A model generated the notes under the pieces. It searched no databases. It had not been told where the DNA came from and was given only the letters and a program-made list of their open reading frames with translations. Positions 16,448-25,747 of a stretch of 51,266 nt of DNA are shown one piece after another. The position numbers and the translations under genes are program-made. Position 1 is the first letter of the stretch; each line of letters opens with the position of its first letter. The stretch is from Clostridia bacterium (GTDB lineage Bacteria > Bacillota > Clostridia > Oscillospirales > Acutalibacteraceae): the NCBI GenBank assembly GCA_017399175.1, contig JAFQEE010000014.1:1-51266 (forward strand). Direction: 5' to 3'.

Positions 16448-17404
16448 TTATTCTTCTGTTTTTGATGAGCGAATTTCTACTTTTCCGTAAAGAACTGAAC
16501 CGTCAATATCGCTCTTTGGTGTTCTGTCAGGAGAAATTTCAGGCTTATATGCTTCTTTTCTTTCTCTTCTGCCACCGTTTCTGTTGTTTCTTCCACGGTT
16601 ACCACCATTTCTTGCACCCTCAACAGGAGAAATCACAACTCGTCTGTCAAGATTTGAACCTATTGAATGTGATGTTGCACCTTCAACCTCCTGAACTGCT
16701 GTATGAATAATTCTTCTTTCATAAGGGTTCATTGGTTCAAGTGAAATGTTTCTGCCCTGACGAACTGCTTTCATAGCAGTTTTTCTTGCAAGGATACGAA
16801 GAGTTTCTTCTCTCTTTGCTCTGTAATTACCAACATTGATTGAAACTCTCTTATAACTTGAGTTACCTTTGTTAGCAACCATTCTTGCAAGATACTGAAT
16901 AGCATCAAGTGTTTCACCGCGTTTACCGATAATAATACCGTAATCATCACCGCAATCAAGTTCAAAAGAAATTTCTTCTTCATTTGATTTTTCTGTGATT
17001 GTGCAGTTTTCCATACCGAGAGATTTAACAATTGATGTAATGTATTCAGCAGTTTTACCGTAAAGGTTTGATTCCTTTAATTCAGGTTCTTCTGCCTTTT
17101 TTTCTTCTTTAACAGGTTCTTGTGCTTCCTGTTTCTTAACTTCAACCTTCTTTTCAGGTTTCTTTTCCTGTTTTTTCTCCGGTTTGTTAAATTTCTTTTC
17201 TTTCTTTTCGGGTTTTGGGTCAGGAACATTAACTGAAACCTTTACCTTTGCAGGATTACCACCGAAAAGACCAAGAATTTTTTTTGTTGGAGTCTGTACA
17301 ACTTCAACGGTAAATTCATCAAAGTCGCTTAAGCCCAATTCGAGCATAGCAGCGGCTTTTGCCTCGTCAACTGTATTACCAGTTCCGATTGCCTCTTTAA
17401 TCAT
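16448..17404 (-). CDS. jag: RNA-binding protein Jag (KhpB/EloR)
   Basis: At 318 residues this has the standard three-part layout. A Jag-N domain (about 1-52, MIKEAIGTGNTVDEAKAAA and the GLFGGNPAKV end) is followed by a Lys/Glu/Pro-rich linker (about 55-115). Then come a KH-like domain (about 120-200, GIIIGKRGETLDAIQYL) and an R3H domain (about 205-265, ERRIIHTAVQEVEGATSHS). The C-terminal tail is Arg/Gly/Asn-rich. Family members bind RNA and influence cell elongation and sporulation. It sits 15 bases downstream of yidC, the usual pairing. Confidence 0.95.
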   Translation of the reverse strand: MIKEAIGTGNTVDEAKAAAMLELGLSDFDEFTVEVVQTPTKKILGLFGGNPAKVKVSVNVPDPKPEKKEKKFNKPEKKQEKKPEKKVEVKKQEAQEPVKEEKKAEEPELKESNLYGKTAEYITSIVKSLGMENCTITEKSNEEEISFELDCGDDYGIIIGKRGETLDAIQYLARMVANKGNSSYKRVSINVGNYRAKREETLRILARKTAMKAVRQGRNISLEPMNPYERRIIHTAVQEVEGATSHSIGSNLDRRVVISPVEGARNGGNRGRNNRNGGRRERKEAYKPEISPDRTPKSDIDGSVLYGKVEIRSSKTEE

Positions 17405-17419
17405 ATATTTATACCTCAG

Positions 17420-18382
17420 TTATTCTTCTTTTTTCTTTTCTGATACATTTTTAAGTATTTTTTCTCTTGCTCTACGGTTAATTGTTTCATCAACCATCTG
17501 TTTTGCAAGTAATTTCTTTGGTGTCATTACCTGATTTGTAATAATCATCTGAATAAATGAAAGGAAACTTGAAAGGATAATGTAAACACCAACGCTTGCA
17601 GGGAAAAGGAATGAGAAATAAATACTCATAGCAGGTGTCATAAGTGACATACAACCCATTGACGGATTTTTAGCCATTTCAGGATTTGTCTTTTTCTGAC
17701 GAAGCCATGTATAAACACCCATCATAAGTGATGTTACACCTGTAAGAATAGGAATGAGCCACAATAAATCCCATCCCATATCTGTTGATGGAGTTCTTGA
17801 AAGGTCAATGCCGAAAAGCTGGAAATTGTCAATAAAGTTTTCCATTTTATCAACAACTTCAGCAGGAACCTTTGATAAATCAAGTTTTTCAAAATGTTCA
17901 ATAGCAAGAAGTTCTATTCTGTACTCAGCATTTTTTTCACTTGTTTCAGCAAGCTTTACATATTCAGGTAAAAGTCTTGCTGCAGATTTAATTGCTTCAA
18001 GTGCAGAATCTTTAATATTAAGCACATAAGACAAAATTTTGTAGTTAACAAAATAAACACCCATCATAATTGGGAACTGAATAAGTAAACCTGAACATCC
18101 GCCGGTCATTGATGAATAACCTTCTTTTGCATAAAGTTCGTTCATAGCCTCATTCATCTTCTGTTGATTACCGGCATATTTTTCTCTTATTCTTTTAAGT
18201 TTTGGTTGCATTCTCTGGGTCTTAACCATACCCTTTTGTTGCTTTATCGAGGACGGAAGTAAAATAAGCTTAACGCAGATTGTCATTAGCAACAATGATA
18301 AAATGTAGTTATCACTGATTTCATAGAAAAATCCTATGAGATAACCAAAAGGAATTGAAAATATTTCTCTGATAAAATCCAT
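17420..18382 (-). CDS. yidC: Membrane protein insertase YidC (OxaA/SpoIIIJ family)
   Basis: This 320-residue protein has the Gram-positive YidC layout of about five membrane spans. The first core span contains a conserved arginine-rich cytoplasmic loop (KTQRMQPKLKRIREKY), followed by the hydrophobic MTGGCSGLLIQFPIMMGVYF. The last two spans sit around 210-280. The insertase folds membrane proteins alone or with SecYEG. The N-terminus lacks the lipobox seen in Bacillus YidC1. A large periplasm-side loop (about 125-200) is present. Downstream of yidD by 32 bases; ATG has a CGGAGG site. Confidence 0.96.
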   Translation of the reverse strand: MDFIREIFSIPFGYLIGFFYEISDNYILSLLLMTICVKLILLPSSIKQQKGMVKTQRMQPKLKRIREKYAGNQQKMNEAMNELYAKEGYSSMTGGCSGLLIQFPIMMGVYFVNYKILSYVLNIKDSALEAIKSAARLLPEYVKLAETSEKNAEYRIELLAIEHFEKLDLSKVPAEVVDKMENFIDNFQLFGIDLSRTPSTDMGWDLLWLIPILTGVTSLMMGVYTWLRQKKTNPEMAKNPSMGCMSLMTPAMSIYFSFLFPASVGVYIILSSFLSFIQMIITNQVMTPKKLLAKQMVDETINRRAREKILKNVSEKKKEE

Positions 18383-18414
18383 TTTGTCCTCCGAATTTTA
18401 AGGGACCACTTTTT

Positions 18415-18651
18415 TTAGTCTTTTTTTCTTTTTTCCTTTTTTTCCGGTACAGGGTCATATCCTCCCGGAAATAAAGGATTGCACCGTAAAAGTCTTAAAA
18501 CAGTAAGAATGGAGCCTTTAATTGCTCCAAATCTTTCAACTGCTTCGACAGCATAATGTGAACAGGTGGGATAATAACGACAGCGCGGGCCAAACAATGG
18601 AGATATTTTTTTTTGATAAAATCTGATTGCTTTAATTATCAGTTTTTTCAT
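18415..18651 (-). CDS. yidD: Membrane protein insertion efficiency factor YidD
   Basis: This small 78-residue protein carries the family signature [19 protein letters not shown] and the [14 protein letters not shown] end. YidD is membrane-associated and assists YidC. Its first 20 bases overlap the end of rnpA, a common arrangement that implies translational coupling. The tail is highly basic (KKEKRKKD). Confidence 0.95.
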   Translation of the reverse strand: MKKLIIKAIRFYQKKISPLFGPRCRYYPTCSHYAVEAVERFGAIKGSILTVLRLLRCNPLFPGGYDPVPEKKEKRKKD

Positions 18652-18982
18652 TTATAACTCCTGCTTCTACAAGTTGTGAAAGCATTATTTCAGCTAATTT
18701 TGTGCTTTTGATATATTTTGTTTTTGACCTTGCTACAAATACAAAATCGTAATTTCCTTGAATTTTTTCTTCTATCATACCGTATGCTGCTCTTATAACA
18801 CGCCTTGACCTATTACGCTCAACAGCATTACCAATCTTTTTTGATGTAGTTATTCCTATACGACAAATTCCCGCACGGTTTTTTAATACATAAGAAACCA
18901 GTGCAGGACCTTGAAATGTTTTACCTTTGCCGTAAATTCTACGGAAATCACAGTTGCTTTTAATTGTTACTGTCTGTTTCAA
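18632..18982 (-). CDS. rnpA: Ribonuclease P protein component
   Basis: This 116-residue protein binds the RNase P RNA for 5' maturation of tRNA precursors. The RNA-binding RNR motif is [12 protein letters not shown] (about residues 55-66), with the [10 protein letters not shown]-terminal segment. The start at 18982 is TTG, chosen because it gives the standard family N-terminus ([12 protein letters not shown]) and no ATG is available nearby. The ribosome binding site is weak (TTGGG). It lies 21 bases after rpmH in the expected order. Confidence 0.95.
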   Translation of the reverse strand: MKQTVTIKSNCDFRRIYGKGKTFQGPALVSYVLKNRAGICRIGITTSKKIGNAVERNRSRRVIRAAYGMIEEKIQGNYDFVFVARSKTKYIKSTKLAEIMLSQLVEAGVINEKTDN

Positions 18983-19003
18983 TTTTTTTACCCAATCGAC
19001 AAA

Positions 19004-19138
19004 TTAATATGTCAACTGCTTTCTTCCCTTTGCTCTTCTGCGAGCAAGTACCTTTCTGCCATTTCTGTCAGACATTCTCTTACGGAAGCCGTGTTCCATC
19101 TTACGATGACGTTTCTTTGGCTGATAAGTTCTCTTCAT
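19004..19138 (-). CDS. rpmH: 50S ribosomal protein L34
   Basis: Translation gives 44 residues beginning [20 protein letters not shown] and ending [12 protein letters not shown], an unmistakable L34. The ATG has a GGAGGAG site 4-10 bases upstream. It is the first gene leftward of the origin and head of the rpmH-rnpA-yidD-yidC-jag unit, driven by a consensus promoter at 19198-19226. Confidence 0.98.
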   Translation of the reverse strand: MKRTYQPKKRHRKMEHGFRKRMSDRNGRKVLARRRAKGRKQLTY

Positions 19139-19197
19139 TACTACTCCTCCGTTTCATTAATAATAGACATACATTGTAAAAATATCTGCAATTAGGC

Positions 19198-19226
19198 ATT
19201 ATATAAGAATTCTGTCAACTTGTCAA
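19198..19226 (-). promoter_or_regulatory. Perfect sigma-A promoter of the rpmH operon
   Basis: On the minus strand a perfect TTGACA (19221-19226), 17-base spacer and perfect TATAAT (19198-19203) are present. A second TTGACA lies within the spacer at 19213-19218. Confidence 0.9.
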
Positions 19227-19505
19227 CTAAAAAATTTTTATGTGATTTTTCAATATCTTTGCCTTTTTTACTAACTTTTTTTCTTTTTCAACTACATATT
19301 GTGTTATTCTTCGGTTTTTAATATCAAAAATTTTTTCTTTTTAATTTTTTCATTGAATTATTGCAAAATGTGTGTTAAAATGATTTATGTATGAAAATGA
19401 GTCAGTACACCTATAAGCAGGTAAAACACTAAATAAAGCCATTTTTATTAAAAATACAATACTTCTTATATAATTTATATTACTTTTTAGAAAGGAAAGT
19501 TTAAA
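19204..19505. other. Probable replication origin region, rpmH-dnaA spacer
   Basis: This extremely AT-rich spacer separates the leftward rpmH arm from the rightward dnaA arm, the normal oriC location in Firmicutes. I find no TTATCCACA-type DnaA box here. Long T and A runs (19230-19350 and 19440-19480) could serve as unwinding DNA. A TATAAT at 19469-19474 may be the dnaA -10 element, without a good -35. Confidence 0.6.
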
Positions 19506-20819
19506 ATGAATTCTTACTCAGAATTTTGGGATGCCATATTAAACTATTGTCAACAAAACATGAACAATATCGCATTTAATATGTGGATTGCTCCCTTACA
19601 ACTTATCAAGCTTGACGCAGAACGAGTTATTATTGCTGCTCCTAAATTCAAAATTGAACTTATTATTTCTAAATACAAAAATCTTATTGAAGAAGCCTTC
19701 TTCAATATAATGGGATTTAATGTAGAAGTTGAATTTATTCCAGCTGAAAATATTCCAAAAGAAAAGACAGAAACTGATAATAAGGATAATTTTTCACAAG
19801 CAAATATTGAAAATGCTAAACTTACTTTCAATAACTTTGTTGTTGGTCCGTCAAATAAATTTGCTTATACAGCATCTTTAAGAGTTTCTGAAAATCCCGG
19901 TTCAGTTTTTAATCCGCTTTTTATTTACGGTAATTCAGGTCTTGGTAAAACTCATCTTCTTCACGCTATTATTGATAAAATTAAATCAATTAATCCTAAT
20001 GCAAACATTGTTCTTACAACAAGTGAAAATATAATTAATGATTTGTATTTTGCAATCCAAACAAAAACAACTCATGATTTTCATCAAAAATACAGAACTT
20101 GTGATGCACTTTTAATTGACGATATTCAGATGATTGCAGGTAAACCACAGACTGAAGAAGAAATTTTCCATACTTTTGATACTCTTACAAAAGCAGGAAA
20201 ACAGATTGTTCTTACATCTGATAAACCACCAAGTGCAATTCCAAAAATTGAAGACCGTCTTAAAACACGATTTGAAAGTGGTCTTCTTTGCGATATTCAA
20301 CCGCCTGACTTTGAAACTCGTCTTGCTATCATTAAAGATAAAGCAAATTATTTAAGATTTGAATTACCTGATGATGTTTGCAGTTTTATTGCAGAAAATA
20401 TTAAAAGTAATATTCGTCAGATGGGAAGTGCAGTTAAAAACATTTATGCTTATTGCTCATTTAATGAAGTTACTCCGACAGTTGAAATATCAAAAGATAT
20501 TCTTAAAGATATTCTTATAACAAGCCAACCTGTAAGTGTTGTTATTGATAATATTATTGAAAAAGTTTCATTTACTTTCGGTGTTACTGCTGAACAGGTT
20601 AAAAGTGAAAAACGAGATTCAAATATTAACAGTGCAAGACAGGCTGCAATGTACATAATAAGAGAAATTACAAATCTTTCTCAGGAAGAAGTAGGTAAGG
20701 TTTTTGGAAGAAACCATTCTACTGTTAACAGCTCTCTTAAAAATGTTCAGCAAAAAATGGCATCTGATTCAAAATATAAAAATCTTATAAATGATATTAT
20801 TAAGAATATAAATGACTAA
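19506..20819 (+). CDS. dnaA: Chromosomal replication initiator DnaA
   Basis: At 437 residues it is slightly shorter than most DnaA. Domain I is about residues 1-75 and a short linker domain II about 80-105. AAA+ domain III has Walker A GNSGLGKTH (142-150), Walker B DALLIDDIQM, and an RFESGLLCDIQPPD segment. Domain IV is the DNA-binding helix-turn-helix (about 345-437). The signature that usually reads FGGRDHTTV is FGRNHSTV (400-407): one glycine is missing, Asp is Asn and Thr is Ser. The conserved RQ of the preceding helix is kept, but the usual preceding proline is absent. Such changes hit the base-reading loop and may shift box specificity. ATG has an AAAGGAAAG site. First gene of the rightward arm. 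Confidence 0.97.
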   Translation: MNSYSEFWDAILNYCQQNMNNIAFNMWIAPLQLIKLDAERVIIAAPKFKIELIISKYKNLIEEAFFNIMGFNVEVEFIPAENIPKEKTETDNKDNFSQANIENAKLTFNNFVVGPSNKFAYTASLRVSENPGSVFNPLFIYGNSGLGKTHLLHAIIDKIKSINPNANIVLTTSENIINDLYFAIQTKTTHDFHQKYRTCDALLIDDIQMIAGKPQTEEEIFHTFDTLTKAGKQIVLTSDKPPSAIPKIEDRLKTRFESGLLCDIQPPDFETRLAIIKDKANYLRFELPDDVCSFIAENIKSNIRQMGSAVKNIYAYCSFNEVTPTVEISKDILKDILITSQPVSVVIDNIIEKVSFTFGVTAEQVKSEKRDSNINSARQAAMYIIREITNLSQEEVGKVFGRNHSTVNSSLKNVQQKMASDSKYKNLINDIIKNIND

Positions 20820-20820
20820 A

Positions 20821-20966
20821 CAATCGACAATTTTTAAGTTTTCAACAATCAGGATTTAGACAAGTTAATTTTCTTCTTTTTAATTAACAATTCTATGTAA
20901 AGTTTTCAAATAATTTTAATTTGATTGTTTTCCTTGATTTTCCTATATTCTAAATACTTTTCGACA
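20821..20966 (+). promoter_or_regulatory. Candidate non-canonical DnaA-binding words in the dnaA-dnaN spacer
   Basis: The spacer has no TTATCCACA. It does contain CAATCGACAATTT (20821-20833), TTTTCAACA (20839-20847) and TTTTCGACA followed by ATTT (20958-20966). CAATCGACAA also occurs between rnpA and rpmH (18993-19002). The shared core is TCGACAA(A/T)TT or TC(G/A)ACA. These are one base from TTTTCCACA; their role as boxes is a guess. Confidence 0.3.
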
Positions 20967-20969
20967 ATT

Positions 20970-20998
20970 TAGACATACCCTATTACTAATACTATACT
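20970..20998 (+). promoter_or_regulatory. Sigma-A promoter of dnaN
   Basis: TAGACA (20970-20975) and TATACT (20993-20998) are spaced 17 bases apart, about 38 bases before the dnaN start. A TTTTCGACA word lies directly upstream of the -35. Confidence 0.65.
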
Positions 20999-21035
20999 TT
21001 TAAATATTTATTTTTTAAAAAAAAGGAGAATGAAA

Positions 21036-22157
21036 ATGAAATTTACATGTTCTTCACAAATTTTAAGCGAAGCTTGTATGAATGTTCAAAGAGCAACATC
21101 ATCAAAATCTACAAACCTTCCTACAATTGAAGGAATTATGATAAAAGCAGAAAACGATAGAATTATGCTTACCGGTTATGACCTTGAAATGGGTATTATT
21201 ACATCTGTAGCAGGACGAGTTGAGCAGACAGGCAGTATTATTATCAATGCAAAGATTCTTTGCGATATTTTAAGAAATGTTCCTGATGAACTCGTAACTA
21301 TTGAGTGTGATGAAAGACTTATCTGTAAAATCAAGAGTGGTGACTCTGAATTTTCAATTACAGGTTTTCCTGAAGATGATTATCCTGAACTTCCAACAGT
21401 ATCAGGCGGTTTCCCAATCGTTGTTAAAGGTGAAATCTTAAAAGATATGATTAAAAAGACAATTTTTGCAACTGCTGATAATGGTGCTAAAATTGTACAT
21501 ACAGGTGTAAGATTTGAAATTTATCCGGGTAGTGTCAGACTTGTTGCTGTTGACGGATACAAACTTGCTATAAGAAATGAAAAAATCGACTATGAAGGCG
21601 ACGAAAAGAATTTTATTATTCCTAAAAAGACACTTAATGAAATTATGAAGCTTGCAGGTGATGGTGAAGATACTGTTTCAATGGTTGTTGCATCTCGACA
21701 TATTATGTTTGAATGTGGAAATTATGTTATAGTTTCTCGTCTTCTTGAAGGTGAATTTTTAAGTTATAAGAGTGCAATTCCAACAACTGCAAAAACAGAA
21801 GTAAAAGTTAATACAAGAAAAATTATCAGTAGTATTGAAAGAACATCTCTTATTATTACAGAAAGAATTAAGAGTTATATCAGATGTATTTTTGATTCAG
21901 AGTCAATAAGAATTTCAAGTACAACTGCATTAGGTACAGCAAATGACAGAATTCTTGCCGACATTCAGGGTGAAAGAGTAGAAATCGGTTTTAATAACAA
22001 ATATCTTCTTGATGCTCTTAAAGTTTGTGATACAGATGAAATTACACTTCGTTTAAATGGTTCTGTTTCACCAATTATTATTGTACCTGAAGATGATGGT
22101 TCACTTATTTATGAAAGAAACTTCTTATTTATGGTATTACCTGTAAGGATGAACTAA
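21036..22157 (+). CDS. dnaN: DNA polymerase III beta sliding clamp
   Basis: About 373 residues, standard length, three clamp domains. The start is the ATG at 21036 because the AGGAG site (21024-21028) is 7 bases upstream; the ATG at 21030 would be only 1 base away. The sequence begins MKFTCSSQILSEACMNVQRA and ends in FLFMVLPVRMN, matching the clamp C-terminus (MPVRL type) that forms the peptide-binding pocket. It tethers polymerase III to DNA. Confidence 0.97.
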   Translation: MKFTCSSQILSEACMNVQRATSSKSTNLPTIEGIMIKAENDRIMLTGYDLEMGIITSVAGRVEQTGSIIINAKILCDILRNVPDELVTIECDERLICKIKSGDSEFSITGFPEDDYPELPTVSGGFPIVVKGEILKDMIKKTIFATADNGAKIVHTGVRFEIYPGSVRLVAVDGYKLAIRNEKIDYEGDEKNFIIPKKTLNEIMKLAGDGEDTVSMVVASRHIMFECGNYVIVSRLLEGEFLSYKSAIPTTAKTEVKVNTRKIISSIERTSLIITERIKSYIRCIFDSESIRISSTTALGTANDRILADIQGERVEIGFNNKYLLDALKVCDTDEITLRLNGSVSPIIIVPEDDGSLIYERNFLFMVLPVRMN

Positions 22158-22161
22158 AATA

Positions 22162-22404
22162 ATGAAAAAAATTGTAGCAAAAATAAAGAAAAAAGAACAC
22201 CGTGAAATAAAAATTGAAAGTGATTTTATTAAACTTGATTCATTTTTAAAACTATGTAACGCTGTTATGACAGGCGGTCACGCAAAAATTGTCATTCAGG
22301 AAGGTGAAGTAAAGGTAAACGGTGAAGTATGTACTGCAAGAGGAAGAAAAATAAAAGTCGGAGATAATATTGAATTTGACAATATTATTTATGAGGTAAT
22401 CTGA
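22162..22404 (+). CDS. yaaA: S4-domain RNA-binding protein YaaA
   Basis: This 80-residue protein is almost entirely one S4 domain (LDSFLKLCNAVMTGGHAKIVIQEGEVKVNGEVCTARGRKIKVGD). It is the usual small gene between dnaN and recF and is thought to act in ribosome or RNA-related processes. It starts 4 bases after dnaN and its stop overlaps the recF ATG by one base, indicating translational coupling. Confidence 0.92.
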   Translation: MKKIVAKIKKKEHREIKIESDFIKLDSFLKLCNAVMTGGHAKIVIQEGEVKVNGEVCTARGRKIKVGDNIEFDNIIYEVI

Positions 22405-23498
22405 TGTACATAAAATCAATAAAAATAGAAAATTTTCGTAATATAGAATTTATGGAAATTTCTCCTCATAACGAGATAAATGTTATTTATGGACAGAACG
22501 GACAAGGTAAAACAAATCTTTTGGAAGCAATATGGCTTTTTACAGGATGTAAAAGTTTCAGAAATTCAAAGGATAGTGAACTTGTTCAGTTTGATGAAGA
22601 TAATTCAAGAATTTCAATAGAATATGATACTGAATTAAGAGAAAATAAAGCATCAATTTGTATTGAAAAGAAAAGAACAGCAAGTCTTAATGGGATAAGC
22701 TTGTCTTCTCCAAGAGAGCTTATCGGTAAATATTATAGTGTTGTATTTTCTCCTGTTCATTTATCTCTTATAAAAGACGGTCCTTTAAATAGAAGAAAAT
22801 TTATTGATACGGCAATAAGTCAGATTGATAATACATATGCAAAAAAACTTATGTATTTCAATCATTTGATACAGCAAAAGAATGCGCTATTAAAAAACGC
22901 ATCAGAAAATCCGTCTTTATTAGATACTCTTGATATCTGGGATGAAAAAATTGCATTTGCAGGTGCTGATGTAATTAAAGACAGAATTGAATATATAAAA
23001 AAACTTCAGATTAAAGCAACTGAAATTTACAGAGGTATTTCAGGTGAAAAAGAAGAACTTTCAATTAAATATTTAAGTAATGTTCAATATGAAAGTGAAA
23101 AAAAAGAAAGTATTGAAGAAATTTATTTTGAAAAGATGAAGAAAAATCGACCGAATGATTTGTATTTAAAAAATACAACAAGTGGTCCGCACAGAGATGA
23201 TATTGAAATTTTAATAAATGGCATTTCTGCAAGAAAATATGGCTCACAAGGACAACAGAGAAGTGCTTCTCTTGCTTTAAAACTTGGTGAGGCAGAAATA
23301 ATAAAAGAATTAAAGGGTGAACATCCGATAATTTTACTTGATGATGTAATGAGTGAGCTTGACAGTACACGACAAAATTACATTCTTAATAAAATGACGG
23401 GAAAACAAGTTTTTATTACCTGTTGTGAAAAAGAAACTATCTCAAAACTTTGTACAGGAAAAATAATAAAAATTGAAAAAGGAAAAGCGATTGACTGA
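22404..23498 (+). CDS. recF: DNA replication and repair protein RecF
   Basis: This 364-residue SMC-like ATPase has Walker A GQNGQGKTN (residues 30-38). The ABC signature region is KYGSQGQQRSASLALKLGEAE, and Walker B is PIILLDDVMSELD. It loads RecA at gapped DNA with RecO and RecR. It overlaps yaaA by one base at its start and remB by one base at its end (TGATG junctions). Confidence 0.96.
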   Translation: MYIKSIKIENFRNIEFMEISPHNEINVIYGQNGQGKTNLLEAIWLFTGCKSFRNSKDSELVQFDEDNSRISIEYDTELRENKASICIEKKRTASLNGISLSSPRELIGKYYSVVFSPVHLSLIKDGPLNRRKFIDTAISQIDNTYAKKLMYFNHLIQQKNALLKNASENPSLLDTLDIWDEKIAFAGADVIKDRIEYIKKLQIKATEIYRGISGEKEELSIKYLSNVQYESEKKESIEEIYFEKMKKNRPNDLYLKNTTSGPHRDDIEILINGISARKYGSQGQQRSASLALKLGEAEIIKELKGEHPIILLDDVMSELDSTRQNYILNKMTGKQVFITCCEKETISKLCTGKIIKIEKGKAID

Positions 23499-23746
23499 TG
23501 TATTTGAATATTGGAACAGAAGTACTTATAAAAAATAAAGACATTTTAGGCATATTTGACCTTGATAATACAACAGTTAAGCAAGCAACAAGAGAATATA
23601 TAAATACGGCAGAGAAAAATGGTGAATGTATAACGGTTTCATTTGAGGAATTACCAAAATCTTTTATAGTAACTACTGAAAATGAAAGAAAAAAGATTTA
23701 TATATCACCACTTAACACATCAACAATATTTAAAAGAATAAAATAA
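23498..23746 (+). CDS. remB: RemB-like DUF370 regulator
   Basis: This 82-residue protein matches the YaaB/RemB family found between recF and gyrB in Firmicutes (MYLNIGTEVLIKNKDILGIF opening, ending in ISPLNTSTIFKRI). In Bacillus, RemA/RemB activate biofilm matrix genes by binding DNA. It overlaps recF by one base. The role here is inferred only from family and position. Confidence 0.85.
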   Translation: MYLNIGTEVLIKNKDILGIFDLDNTTVKQATREYINTAEKNGECITVSFEELPKSFIVTTENERKKIYISPLNTSTIFKRIK

Positions 23747-23762
23747 AGAGTCAAATTTTTGA

Positions 23763-25736
<1,974 letters not shown>

Positions 25737-25747
25737 GAGGTAATAAA

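Noticed and set aside
19213-19226. Repeated TGTCAAC words as possible origin iterons
   Set aside because: On the minus strand they are TTGACA -35 elements of the rpmH promoter, which explains them fully.
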